46,408 bases of DNA from the NCBI GenBank assembly GCA_004297825.1, contig SCSX01000087.1:1-46408 (forward strand), in the 5' to 3' direction. Origin of the DNA: Spirochaetota bacterium (GTDB taxonomy: Bacteria; Spirochaetota; UBA4802; UBA5368). Shown piece by piece: positions 1-7,894 of this stretch (position 1 is the first letter of the stretch; each line of letters opens with the position of its first letter). The notes beneath the pieces are model-generated. The model made no database searches. It was not told the origin of the DNA and was given only the letters and a program-made list of their open reading frames with translations. The translations under genes and the position numbers were made by a program.

Positions 1-772
1 ACGCTGACTTTAAAACGCGTGAACGGACAGGGCTCCTGGTTGTTTTGAATTTATGCACCGTTTCTATAAGCAGCACGAGATGGTGCAGCATCGCTGATAA
101 TATTATTTTTTGCATACCGCTGAAGGCCCCGGATGAGGGGAAACTCGGATGGCCGTTCTTGGTTGCAGGGAGTGCATTCATCCCGGCAATCAGCGCGTAG
201 AGCGGTGGCTTGAGTTTGTGAAAACTATCCCTAACGGAGGTTTTGCCGAGGCAATCCGCAACAAGCGTATAACTTTCACTTTGATCATGATAATACTGAA
301 AGTAATTATCCAGATTATATTCGAACAGTAATAGTTGCTCCCGGTAGTAAGCCGCGGTTCTTGATGATCCCGGCCGAGGGAACCCGGTCCGATAGAACAT
401 GAACGGATTAAATATCTGGTCTGTGATAAGATGGGACACGTAGCCGTAAAAATATGCCCTTTGCATTGCGGCCCACTCGGTGGTAAAAGTGGGGACTTTG
501 AGAGCGAGATCGGCCAGGTACATGAGCGAGGCTGATAAACCACGGGAATGCAGGAACGCTGAACGGGGGGTTCCCAGGTGGTCGCGATCGCTTACGAGGG
601 AAAGATAATCATATATGTCGGGCCCGATGGCCCCGAGAAATGCGGCACCCAGGAATTCAGGTTCGCAAAACAGGGATTCGAGCGTGCGGGTGAACGGAGA
701 AATTTCCTTTTTTTTCTGCAGATGAAGCCTTGATTCGGCGATGAGCTTGAAATGAGTGATTATAGATGGCAT
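1..772 (-). CDS. zinc-dependent phospholipase C-like protein, 3' end outside window
   Basis: The frame stays open from an ATG at 772 to the left edge (257 codons seen, no stop), so the C-terminus is missing. It begins MPSIITHF, then FLGAIGPDIYDYL near residues 35-50 and YGYVSHLITDQIFNPF near 115-130. This spacing of an N-terminal His, a G-x-x-GPD segment and an H-x-x-x-D segment is that of the bacterial zinc-dependent phospholipase C family, which uses His and Asp to hold zinc. The family's usual HP after the D-x-x-x is NP here, and the later His/Glu pair is not obvious, so metal binding may be altered. No signal peptide is visible. It lies downstream of the small cytochrome gene on the same strand, separated by a hairpin terminator, so it is probably not cotranscribed with it. 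Family assignment is moderately sure, catalytic activity is not. Confidence 0.72.
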   Translation of the reverse strand, partial: MPSIITHFKLIAESRLHLQKKKEISPFTRTLESLFCEPEFLGAAFLGAIGPDIYDYLSLVSDRDHLGTPRSAFLHSRGLSASLMYLADLALKVPTFTTEWAAMQRAYFYGYVSHLITDQIFNPFMFYRTGFPRPGSSRTAAYYREQLLLFEYNLDNYFQYYHDQSESYTLVADCLGKTSVRDSFHKLKPPLYALIAGMNALPATKNGHPSFPSSGAFSGMQKIILSAMLHHLVLLIETVHKFKTTRSPVRSRVLKSA

Positions 773-806
773 TATTCGGCTTCTTATCGATATTTCGAAG
801 GAATAA

Positions 807-835
807 AAAAGCATGCTTTATCAAGGCATGCTTTT
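807..835 (-). terminator. Rho-independent terminator of the cytochrome gene
   Basis: There is a perfect 10-bp inverted repeat, AAAAGCATGC and GCATGCTTTT, around a 9-base loop. On the minus strand the second arm runs straight into a T tract, giving a hairpin plus U-run. It lies 25 bases past the cytochrome stop codon and ahead of the phospholipase-like start. Confidence 0.75.
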
Positions 836-860
836 CGCTTCCGTTCATCCGGTACTACCT

Positions 861-1085
861 TTACCGGGGATGGCATCCGCTTCCGAGACAGAACGCATTA
901 GTATTCATTTGCGCCTTGTTTCCCGCTTTCTTCTCAAGTCCTGCGGTTGTATGGCAGTATGCGCAGTTGATCTTGGTGCCGTCTTTAGCCAATCCCGAAT
1001 GCTGCTTGTTTATCGCGGTATTCGCGAAAATCGCCGGGGTCCCGATAAAAGCCGTCAGCACCAGCAAGAACAATGCTTTTTTCAT
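861..1085 (-). CDS. small exported two-haem-motif cytochrome c
   Basis: This 74-residue protein has a signal peptide (MKKALFLLVLTAFIGTPAIFA, cleavage probably after Ala21), so it should be periplasmic. The mature part has a classic haem-binding CAYCH at residues 41-45 and a CLGSGCH at 66-72, a spaced C-x4-C-H variant. His29 and the haem-motif histidines could serve as axial ligands. Electron-transfer proteins of this size occur as small c-type cytochromes. Start at 1085 is chosen because AGGAG sits 8 bases upstream and the signal peptide begins there; a longer frame opening at 1142 lacks these. A sigma70-like promoter lies directly upstream and a terminator downstream, so it looks monocistronic. 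It is divergent from the YedE gene. The redox partner is not visible in the window. Confidence 0.8.
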   Translation of the reverse strand: MKKALFLLVLTAFIGTPAIFANTAINKQHSGLAKDGTKINCAYCHTTAGLEKKAGNKAQMNTNAFCLGSGCHPR

Positions 1086-1113
1086 CGATCGCTCCTGAAA
1101 TAGTGATGCGCAA

Positions 1114-1142
1114 AGTATTAAGCTTGTCGGCGTATCTGTCAA
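1114..1142 (-). promoter_or_regulatory. sigma70-like promoter of the cytochrome gene
   Basis: On the minus strand TTGACA (1142-1137) is followed after 17 bases by AATACT (1119-1114). That puts the start of transcription near 1107, about 22 bases ahead of the ATG at 1085. The -35 is perfect, the -10 matches four of six positions. Confidence 0.65.
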
Positions 1143-1289
1143 TTAAAATATACGGGGGATGCGAACCAGTACAATAATTCACAATTAGAATACATGCTAT
1201 CTATTTTATGATTGTCTTTGCCGGTTGATAATTTCTAATGTCCCCCGCGAAGGCATTGGATGGAAAAACCTTGATATTGGGTAATCGTA

Positions 1290-2405
1290 ATGAAATGGAT
1301 AAGTGAATTTCTCGGCTCGGTTAAAGGCATACTACTGACCGGGGCTTTTATCGGTGTGATCGCCCCGCTGCTTCAGAATTTTGGAAACCCGCCGAATATG
1401 GGAATTTGCGTCGCCTGCATGGAGCGTGATATCGCCGGGGCGCTCGGTTTTCACCGGGCGGCGGTCGTTCAATATCTGCGCCCAGAAATAATTGGATTGG
1501 TACTCGGGGCCGCGATTGCAGCCGTAATGTTCGGTGAATTTCGGGCCCGGTCGGGATCGGCGCCCTTGATGCGGTTCATGCTTGGATTCTTTGCAATGAC
1601 CGGAGCACTGGTATTCCTTGGCTGCCCATGGAGGGCATTCCTGAGACTGGCAGGCGGTGATTTCAATGCGCTCACGGGATTGGCCGGGATGCTTGCCGGG
1701 GTTTGGGCGGGGGTGTTTTTCATAAAAAAAGGATTTTCTCTCGGGTCCAGCAGACGGACCCCCGCAATGGCCGGATGGGTTTTCCCGGTGCTTATGATCG
1801 GTTTGCTTGTTCTGCTGCTGGCGAATATGTATGTCTCGTATCTCCCCGAATCCGTGATATACAAGGAACAGGGGAAGTTCGCACCCTTCTTCAGCCTGTC
1901 CGGTCCGGGTTCACAGCACGCACCGTTGATTATTTCATTCGGCGCGGCGCTGGCGATTGGATTCTTAGCCCAGCGGTCCCGGTTTTGTACGATGGGCGCC
2001 ATAAGGGATGTGATTCTGATAAAGGATATGCATCTCATGTGGGGGATACTTGCGCTCGTACTGGCGGCGTTCGGTACAAACCTGATGCTCGACCAGTTCA
2101 AGCCGGGTTTCACCGGCCAGCCTATCGCCCATACCGAACACATCTGGAATTTCCTTGGTATGGGACTTGCAGGACTGGCCTATGCTCTTGTGGGAGGGTG
2201 TCCCGGCAGGCAGCTTTTCCTGGCAGGGGAAGGCGACGGGGACTCGGCGGTTTTTGTAATTGGAATGATCTCGGGAGCCGGTTTCGCGCACAATTTCGCG
2301 ATTGCAAGCTCTGCCGCGGGTACAGGTTTATGGGGGCCGGCGGCGGTGATTGTCGGGCTGGTGTTTTGTCTTGGAACGGGTTTTTTTATGCGTCAAAAGA
2401 TATAG
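1290..2405 (+). CDS. yedE: YedE-type selenium/sulfur permease (YeeE/YedE family)
   Basis: This 371-residue inner-membrane protein has two homologous halves, each with several hydrophobic segments. The family cysteine motifs are present: GICVACMERD (Cys40, Cys43), FLGCPWR near residue 110, RSRFCTMGAIRD in the second half and GGCPGRQLFLAGEGDGD near 310. This is the subgroup called selenium metabolism membrane protein YedE; wider family members transport thiosulfate, passing it between conserved cysteines. Immediate neighbours are a TusA-like carrier and a cysteine-desulfurase-like enzyme, the company typical of selenium or sulfur-transfer loci. The true substrate (thiosulfate, selenium-containing species or another sulfur compound) cannot be read from sequence. 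The ATG at 1290 has only a weak Shine-Dalgarno. No selD or other selenoprotein gene is in the window. Confidence 0.88.
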   Translation: MKWISEFLGSVKGILLTGAFIGVIAPLLQNFGNPPNMGICVACMERDIAGALGFHRAAVVQYLRPEIIGLVLGAAIAAVMFGEFRARSGSAPLMRFMLGFFAMTGALVFLGCPWRAFLRLAGGDFNALTGLAGMLAGVWAGVFFIKKGFSLGSSRRTPAMAGWVFPVLMIGLLVLLLANMYVSYLPESVIYKEQGKFAPFFSLSGPGSQHAPLIISFGAALAIGFLAQRSRFCTMGAIRDVILIKDMHLMWGILALVLAAFGTNLMLDQFKPGFTGQPIAHTEHIWNFLGMGLAGLAYALVGGCPGRQLFLAGEGDGDSAVFVIGMISGAGFAHNFAIASSAAGTGLWGPAAVIVGLVFCLGTGFFMRQKI

Positions 2406-2417
2406 AGGGGGGACATC

Positions 2418-2672
2418 ATGGGTGATATGATTGATGCCAGAGGGCTTTCTTGCCCGCAACCGGTATTTGAAACCCGGAAGAAAATGCTCTCGCTTTCGCA
2501 CGGCAATTTTACGGTGCTGGTGGACTCTCCCACCGCACGGGACAATATTATCAGGCTGGCAGCCGGCCAGGGATGGCGCACGGTGGTGGAAACCAGCCAT
2601 GACGAGTATACGATCAGCCTTGAAAAGACATGCGGGGACGCTAGTCAAATCTTCAGCGCAGAAGGATTATGA
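2418..2672 (+). CDS. TusA/YedF-like sulfurtransferase carrier
   Basis: The 84-residue protein contains the TusA signature GLSCPQPV with the acceptor Cys at residue 12, near the N-terminus. Proteins of this family carry sulfur (or selenium) as a persulfide on that cysteine. Full-length YedF of selenium loci is about 190 residues with an N-terminal TusA domain and a C-terminal DsrE-like part; only the TusA domain is present here. It starts 12 bases after yedE behind a G-rich Shine-Dalgarno, and its stop overlaps the next start by four bases (ATGA), so the three genes are surely one operon. A likely role is to pass sulfur or selenium between the permease and the desulfurase-like enzyme; this is inferred from context. 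Confidence 0.87.
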   Translation: MGDMIDARGLSCPQPVFETRKKMLSLSHGNFTVLVDSPTARDNIIRLAAGQGWRTVVETSHDEYTISLEKTCGDASQIFSAEGL

Positions 2673-3820
2673 TTTACCTGGATAACGCGGCAACCTCATG
2701 GCCGAAGCCGCCGGGGGTCCAGCCGGCCATGGCCGGCTACATGACGGATATAGGCGCAAACCCGGGAAGGTCGGGGCATCGGCTCTCCGTCGATGCAGCG
2801 CGGATACTATTCGATACACGGGAAAAACTTGCGAGATTATTCAAGGGAAGTGATCCTTCACGGGTCATCTTCACGATGAACGCTACGGCCGCCCTGAATC
2901 TCGCGATGAGGGGCATTTTACGGGAGGGAGATCATGTCCTGACAACCGGCATGGAGCATAATTCCGTAATGCGCACGTTGAACGATTTAAGGGGGAGGGG
3001 TGTTTTATACTCAATTCTCCCAACGCCGCCCAATGGTGTGTGCGACGCGGATGACCTGCGCAATGCCGTAAGGAAAAACACCGTCATGTTGATCATCAAT
3101 CACGGGTCCAACGTGAACGGCGCGGTCCAGGGGATTGCGGGGTTCGGCAAAATTGCGCGAGAACTGGGTCTCTGCGTGCTTGTTGATGCGGCTCAGACCG
3201 CGGGGATCATCGATATCGACCTCGACAGGGATTGTATCGATATGCTGGCTTTTACCGGGCATAAGGGCCTCCTGGGCCCGCAGGGCACGGGTGGCCTTGT
3301 TCTTGGCACCGGATTCGATCATCACAGGATAAAGCCTCAGATAACCGGGGGAACCGGCAGCCTGTCAGAGATGGAGTATCAGCCCGATTTTCTTCCCGAT
3401 ATGTGCGAGAGCGGCACACCCAACACGGTGGGCATCGCGGGATTGTCGGCCGGACTGGATTATATTTTTGAAGCAGGCCTGGAGGAAATCCTTACAAGGG
3501 AAATGGCGGCGGGCGCCCTTCTTCGCGAGGGGTTGGCCTCTATCGATGGGGTCACCGTTTTTTTCGGCCCGGGCGGTAAGAGTCACCTTAGCACGTGTTC
3601 TTTCATTATCGAGGGGCTGGGGATGGGTGAAGTCGGTTTGGAGCTGGACGAACGGTTCAATGTGCTGTGCAGGGTTGGCCTCCACTGCAGCCCCCTGGCG
3701 CATAAATCGCTTGGGACGTTCCCGAACGGCACTATTCGTTTCAGTCCCGGAATTTTCACCAGCCGCGAGGAAATAACGCAGGCGGTCGGTGCGGTCAGGC
3801 AAATTGCGGCTCATTCCTGA
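2669..3820 (+). CDS. class V aminotransferase, cysteine desulfurase family
   Basis: A 383-residue PLP enzyme. The PLP-binding lysine is Lys199 in FTGHKG, preceded by VDAAQTAG with the cofactor-binding Asp, and the catalytic loop has Cys340 in GLHCSPLAHKSLGT. This pattern is that of the short group-II desulfurases often labelled cysteine desulfurase family protein and commonly encoded beside selenium genes. Such enzymes take sulfur from cysteine, or selenium from selenocysteine, leaving alanine. It overlaps the TusA-like gene by four bases, pointing to a desulfurase-to-TusA relay. It is not the housekeeping IscS/NifS type, being shorter and lacking the long cysteine loop, and no Fe-S scaffold gene is nearby. 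Its last 10 bases overlap the convergent cutA gene. Confidence 0.88.
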   Translation: MIYLDNAATSWPKPPGVQPAMAGYMTDIGANPGRSGHRLSVDAARILFDTREKLARLFKGSDPSRVIFTMNATAALNLAMRGILREGDHVLTTGMEHNSVMRTLNDLRGRGVLYSILPTPPNGVCDADDLRNAVRKNTVMLIINHGSNVNGAVQGIAGFGKIARELGLCVLVDAAQTAGIIDIDLDRDCIDMLAFTGHKGLLGPQGTGGLVLGTGFDHHRIKPQITGGTGSLSEMEYQPDFLPDMCESGTPNTVGIAGLSAGLDYIFEAGLEEILTREMAAGALLREGLASIDGVTVFFGPGGKSHLSTCSFIIEGLGMGEVGLELDERFNVLCRVGLHCSPLAHKSLGTFPNGTIRFSPGIFTSREEITQAVGAVRQIAAHS

Positions 3821-4143
3821 GGCGAAGGGATCGTGGATGCTTCAATCCAGTCCAGGTATGGCTGATGGCCTTCCTCTATGGGCATCGTGACAATCTCCGG
3901 GACTTCGTAGGGGTGTTCGGAAAGAATCGCCTCTTTCAGGCCGGGGAACAGTGCTCTCCTGGACTTGATGATCAGGAGGCACTCCTGCTCCCGGCAGATT
4001 TCCCCTTTCCACCAATACACGGAAATCAGGCCGCTCACGATGTTCACGCATGCCGCCAGCTTTCGTGGAACCAGCGTCTGGGCAATTTTTTCCGCAACCT
4101 GCAGTGAGGGGACCGTACACAAGATAACGATATAGTCCGACAT
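3811..4143 (-). CDS. cutA: divalent-cation tolerance protein CutA
   Basis: The 110-residue product matches CutA throughout: an N-terminal ferredoxin-like beta strand (IVILCTVPS), the RKLAACVNI segment with its conserved Cys, VYWWKGEI, ECLLIIKS, and HPYEVPEIV followed by YLDWI. CutA is a small trimeric cytoplasmic protein linked to copper tolerance, though its exact biochemical role remains unsettled. Start at 4143 is chosen because AAGGAG lies 7 bases upstream; a frame extending to 4212 has no such signal and does not resemble the family. The 3' end overlaps the convergent desulfurase gene by 10 bases. A perfect stem-loop lies about 75 bases upstream of the start, in what would be its leader or promoter region. 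Confidence 0.93.
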   Translation of the reverse strand: MSDYIVILCTVPSLQVAEKIAQTLVPRKLAACVNIVSGLISVYWWKGEICREQECLLIIKSRRALFPGLKEAILSEHPYEVPEIVTMPIEEGHQPYLDWIEASTIPSPQE

Positions 4144-4214
4144 GAGGTTCTCCTTCTTGAAAGATTGTCTTTCCCGTCGCTGGGCGAGCAAAACCCTCCA
4201 AATAACAGCCAAAG

Positions 4215-4241
4215 GATGATGGCGCCTCTGAAGCCATCATC
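4215..4241. other. stem-loop in the cutA/oppF divergent region
   Basis: A perfect 9-bp inverted repeat, GATGATGGC and GCCATCATC, encloses a 9-base loop. There is no T tract after it on either strand, so it is not a simple terminator. It lies in the 216-base gap between two divergent genes, 72 bases from the cutA start and 119 from the oppF start. It could be an operator or a leader RNA structure; function unknown. Confidence 0.45.
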
Positions 4242-4359
4242 GATTCCGCTCGAACCCGTGCCCCGTATCCTTTCAAATTTGTTCTCAAGATGCAATATTT
4301 TATTGAAATTGGAATGGGGCGGATTGATAGTGATGCCCAATTGGATCAAGGCAGGTTTC

Positions 4360-5307
4360 ATGGTACACGTATTCGCACTGAAAAAAAGCTTTGTCATCCG
4401 GAAAAGCGGGCTTTTTGAGAAACCAGCACGGGTGAAAGCGGTCGATGGCATCAGTTTTTCGATCCCGCAGGGGAAGACGCTCGGCATGGTGGGCGAGAGC
4501 GGCAGCGGCAAATCAACGGCCGCGCGGGCAATGCTCAGGCTGCTTGAACCCGACAGCGGGCGCGTGCTCGTGAACGGGATCGACGTCGGCGCGCTCGGAA
4601 AGAACGAGCTCAGAAAGTTCAGGGTAAACATGCAGATCGTGTTCCAGGACCCTTATGGTGCACTGAATCCCCGGATGACCGTCGGCAGGATCATCGCGGA
4701 GGCGCTTAGAACGCATACAAACCTGAATAAGGCTGAAATCCGGGACCGAACGGTGCATCTGCTTGAGCTGACGGGGATGCACGGAGATCACTTCGACCGA
4801 TATCCGCACGAGTTCAGCGGCGGTCAACGACAGCGGATCGGCATCGCGCGCGCGATCGCATTAAATCCGAAATTCCTGGTGCTCGACGAGCCGGTATCGG
4901 CCCTGGACGTGTCGATCCAGGGACAGATACTGAACCTGCTCGCGGACCTCAAGGAAAGGCTCTCGCTGACCTACCTGTTCGTCGCGCACGATCTTGCCGT
5001 CGTGGAGCATATCAGCGACAGGATTATCGTCATGTACCTGGGAAGGATCGTCGAGGAGAATTCGAAGCAGGGTCTCTATGCCGAACCGCTGCATCCCTAC
5101 ACGCAATGCCTGTTGAAATCGATCCCCGAGAAAAAGCCGGTGAAGCACGGCTTTTCCGCCCTCAAGGGAGAAATACCGTCACCCGAGAACCCGCCTTCGG
5201 GCTGTCATTTTCATCCGCGGTGTCCGTTCGTGATGCCCGTGTGCAGGGAGGTGTATCCGTATCTTAGGAACGTTGGTGACGCGCGTGTCGCCTGCCACCT
5301 GCACTGA
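4360..5307 (+). CDS. OppF-type oligopeptide ABC transporter ATPase
   Basis: A 315-residue ABC ATPase. Walker A GESGSGKST is at residues 45-53, the Q-loop is in IVFQDPYGALNPR, the signature is FSGGQRQR, and Walker B is FLVLDEPVSALD followed by the switch His in FVAHD. The C-terminus has the oligopeptide/dipeptide extension with cysteines (SGCHFHPRCPF... VACHLH) that marks the OppD/OppF class, where it may hold an Fe-S cluster. Start at 4360 places the protein at the family's normal N-terminus behind an AAGGCAGG-like Shine-Dalgarno; frame upstream of it is unlikely coding. Normally OppF sits with OppA, B, C and D, but here it stands alone between cutA and mtgA, so partners must be encoded elsewhere. 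Confidence 0.9.
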   Translation: MVHVFALKKSFVIRKSGLFEKPARVKAVDGISFSIPQGKTLGMVGESGSGKSTAARAMLRLLEPDSGRVLVNGIDVGALGKNELRKFRVNMQIVFQDPYGALNPRMTVGRIIAEALRTHTNLNKAEIRDRTVHLLELTGMHGDHFDRYPHEFSGGQRQRIGIARAIALNPKFLVLDEPVSALDVSIQGQILNLLADLKERLSLTYLFVAHDLAVVEHISDRIIVMYLGRIVEENSKQGLYAEPLHPYTQCLLKSIPEKKPVKHGFSALKGEIPSPENPPSGCHFHPRCPFVMPVCREVYPYLRNVGDARVACHLH

Positions 5308-5318
5308 ACGTTACCGGA

Positions 5319-5999
5319 TTAATCGGACCTGATTTTCTCCCGCAGCGACCTGTAGCGGTCCTCGAGAATCCCGGAGGAGTGAAATGTTTTTGGCGAGTAC
5401 TTGACGGGGCTCGGCAGGATGGTGATGAGCCTTACGGCCTCGTCCTGCGAAAGGTTGTCCAGGGGTTTTCCGTAATGGGTCCGCGCCGCCTGTCCAAGCC
5501 CGAATACCCCCCGGCCAAGTTCCACGTAATTCAGGTATAGTTCGAGTATCCGCTTTTTGGGCATCGCGAGTTCCATGGTAAGCGCCGCGATGATTTCGGC
5601 GTATTTCCTGAAATAACTTTTTTGGGGCGTCAGGAAAAGCGTCCTTGCGAGCTGCTGCGTGATGGTACTGCCCCCCAGGAAATTTCCCCCCAGGCCCTTG
5701 TTCATCGCATACGCCCTCTTGAGCGCATTGACATCAATTCCGCGGTGCTGATAAAACCCCGCGTCCTCGCACGCAATTGTGAGATGCGGAATCCACGGTT
5801 TTATTTTGTCCAGCGGCTGATATAGAACTTCCCTGATTTCATGCTTGTCAATATGGTGCCGATACAGCATGAGCGTTGAGGACGGCGGGTTTATCCTGGA
5901 AAAAACCAGCGAAAGGCCGAGTATCGCCAGGAAAAATAGCACGTGCACCCCCGCGACGGCGAGCAGCGCGAATTTGATAATTCTGAATATCAGTCCCAT
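5319..5999 (-). CDS. mtgA: monofunctional biosynthetic peptidoglycan transglycosylase
   Basis: The 226-residue protein has one N-terminal membrane anchor (about residues 5-33) and a GT51 glycosyltransferase domain that polymerises lipid II in the periplasm. All GT51 motifs are present: CEDAGFYQHRGID with the catalytic Glu, GGSTITQQLARTLFL, a K-x-x-E-I motif read as RKYAEIIAALTMEL, and KKRILELYLNYVELGRGVFG. There is no transpeptidase domain, and the length fits MtgA rather than a class A PBP. The ATG at 5999 has GGAG seven bases upstream. It converges with oppF, 11 bases apart. The chemoreceptor remnant upstream reads in the same direction and ends 53 bases before this start. Confidence 0.94.
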   Translation of the reverse strand: MGLIFRIIKFALLAVAGVHVLFFLAILGLSLVFSRINPPSSTLMLYRHHIDKHEIREVLYQPLDKIKPWIPHLTIACEDAGFYQHRGIDVNALKRAYAMNKGLGGNFLGGSTITQQLARTLFLTPQKSYFRKYAEIIAALTMELAMPKKRILELYLNYVELGRGVFGLGQAARTHYGKPLDNLSQDEAVRLITILPSPVKYSPKTFHSSGILEDRYRSLREKIRSD

Positions 6000-6052
6000 T
6001 CAAATCTCCGCCAAGGTCCAGCGCCACATCTCACCCTAAGCCGGCCCGGCGG

Positions 6053-6396
6053 TCAAGACTTTACTTTGAAGAATTCGATATGGGCGTTCAGTGATTCCGT
6101 CTGGGCATTGATCTCTTCGGCCGATGAGGCGATTTCCTCGGCGCTCGCGGCCAGCGACTGCGTGATTTCATTGATCTGATCGACGGTAGGTTTAATATTC
6201 TCCTTGTAAGCTTGAAGATCATCACGGTAATAATGAGTGAAATCACCAGCAGGAAGAGTGATATGTGGACGAGCAGCATGTTCAATTCAAAGAATAAGTC
6301 CGACGTGGGCATGAGGAGAACGAGCTTCCCTTCAATTACAGGCATGGGTATGGTGAATCCGGTATAGGCCGTACCTTCAACGACCAGTAGGTGATA
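6053..6396 (-). pseudogene. chemoreceptor (methyl-accepting protein) remnant with internal deletion
   Basis: Two pieces of a methyl-accepting chemotaxis protein are fused in different frames. From about 6396 to 6215 the minus strand reads GTAYTGFTIPMPVIEGKLV, then LMPTSDLFFELN and a long hydrophobic stretch: the end of a periplasmic Cache domain and the second membrane segment. It then passes out of frame. From about 6207 to the TGA at 6053 another frame reads PTVDQINEITQSLAASAEE, then IASSAEEINAQTESL and FFKVKS, the very C-terminus of a chemoreceptor signalling domain. The HAMP and nearly the whole signalling hairpin between them are gone, the two halves are out of frame, and an in-frame TGA near 6395 closes the 5' side against the next gene. 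No product is expected. Confidence 0.75.
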
Positions 6397-6403
6397 TATT
6401 CCC

Positions 6404-7894
6404 TTGTATAATCAAAAGCATACAGCTTACGCGCCCGGTCACGTGGTTCTGCTTCTCGGGATCAATGCAAGATTCACGCATTCGGCTCTGGCCCTGTATT
6501 CCCTGCGGCGCTATTGCGACGGCCTGGACTACGAAATATTTGTTAAGGAATGCAGCATCAATATGCAACCGGGGGTGTTGTTGAATGAAATCGCGTCTCG
6601 GAACCCGGCGATTATCGGAATTTCCGTCTATATATGGAATGCCCATTATATTCGGGAAATCCTGCCTCAACTCGCGCGGCTGTTCCCCAGGGCAAAAATC
6701 GTGCTCGGCGGTCCCGAGGTGAGTTATAATTCGGAGGAGTGGCTCGATGAATTTCCCGAAGTAACGCACATCATTCAGGGAGCGGGTGAAGCCGGGTTCA
6801 GGCGTCTGCTGGAAAATAACGGGGAGCTCCCCGAAAGGGTTGTCAGCGTATCAAACCCCATATTTTCATCCATTCCCTTTCCCTATACTGATCTCGACCT
6901 CGCGAATTTCGGGCACCGATACGTCTATTATGAATCAAGCAGGGGTTGTCCTTTTCGATGTACTTATTGCCTGTCCTCACGGGAAAGTATGCGTGTCGAG
7001 TATCGAGATCCCGAACAGGTATGTCGCGAACTGGAATCCATCCTGAGACACGAACCGAAGATCGTGAAATTTCTAGACCGGAGCTTTAACGCGCGCGTGT
7101 CGCACTCAAGGGCGATCTGGAAATGGCTGATTGAAAAAAATGCGTCCACGAAATTCCATTTCGAAATTCATCCGCAGGTGCTCGAAGAGGAGGATTGGCA
7201 GCTCTTATCGCGGGTTCCCGCGGGAAGGTTCCAGTTCGAGGTGGGAGTACAGACGATTAATTCCCGCTCCCTTCGCGCGGTGAAGAGGGCAATGGACTGG
7301 GAAACGGTTCGCTTCGCAATCCACCAGCTCATCTCCCGGACGAAAATCAGTGTCCACCTGGATTTGATCATGGGGCTCCCCTGCGATACGATTGAAAATG
7401 CCCGCGCCTCGTTCAACGAAATTTACAGGCTTGGTCCGCAGCAGATACAGGTTGGGTTTCTCAAGGTACTGCCGGGAACGGAATTACGTCTTCGAAGTGA
7501 AAAACTGGGTATTAAGTTCAACCCGGAACCTCCCTATGAAGTAATCTCGACCCCCTGGATATCAAGCGGTGATCTCGATATGCTTAGAACAATTTCCAGG
7601 CTCATTAATAATTTGTTTAACAACATGCGATTTCCCCGCATAAGTGCGATGCTGGAAACAATGCATCCGGATCCGTATTCACTGTATGCGGATCTGGCAG
7701 TATGGATGGAAAAGAACGGCCGCAATCCGTCAGTTAAGAACGCGGAACAATGCGCTCAAAACCTGGTCGAATATGCCCTGCACGTGGTGCGCTGCACGAG
7801 GGACCAGGTTATTGCCGATATTACCGCGGATTGGGAAGGCTTGAGGAAAACAAAAGTGCTTCCAAAAGGGGTGCGATCACTTTTTTACGGATGA
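6404..7894 (+). CDS. B12-binding-domain radical SAM protein (DUF4080-type)
   Basis: A 496-residue protein. Residues about 14-140 form a cobalamin-binding-like Rossmann domain (LLGINARFTHSALALYSL, IIGISVYIW, IVLGGPEVSYN) lacking the D-x-H-x-x-G His of corrinoid enzymes. The radical SAM barrel follows, with cluster ligands Cys182, Cys186 and Cys189 in GCPFRCTYC, then EVGVQTIN and LDLIMGLPCDT. The C-terminal part resembles the DUF4080 region of anaerobe proteins of this layout. Substrate is unknown; relatives perform methylation or tRNA/cofactor modification. The start is uncertain: TTG at 6404 has AGGTGA about 9 bases upstream, while GTG at 6443 matches the usual N-terminus better. An in-frame TGA at 6392 excludes anything earlier. 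Its 3' end overlaps the convergent ClC gene by 18 bases. Confidence 0.85.
   Translation: MYNQKHTAYAPGHVVLLLGINARFTHSALALYSLRRYCDGLDYEIFVKECSINMQPGVLLNEIASRNPAIIGISVYIWNAHYIREILPQLARLFPRAKIVLGGPEVSYNSEEWLDEFPEVTHIIQGAGEAGFRRLLENNGELPERVVSVSNPIFSSIPFPYTDLDLANFGHRYVYYESSRGCPFRCTYCLSSRESMRVEYRDPEQVCRELESILRHEPKIVKFLDRSFNARVSHSRAIWKWLIEKNASTKFHFEIHPQVLEEEDWQLLSRVPAGRFQFEVGVQTINSRSLRAVKRAMDWETVRFAIHQLISRTKISVHLDLIMGLPCDTIENARASFNEIYRLGPQQIQVGFLKVLPGTELRLRSEKLGIKFNPEPPYEVISTPWISSGDLDMLRTISRLINNLFNNMRFPRISAMLETMHPDPYSLYADLAVWMEKNGRNPSVKNAEQCAQNLVEYALHVVRCTRDQVIADITADWEGLRKTKVLPKGVRSLFYG

Noticed and set aside
190-543. 117-codon minus-strand open frame
   Set aside because: It is in another frame of the phospholipase-like gene, which reads through the same bases with clear family motifs.
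1290-3820. Possible selenoprotein or in-frame TGA in the selenium-type operon
   Set aside because: All three frames run without an internal TGA, so no selenocysteine codon is visible here.
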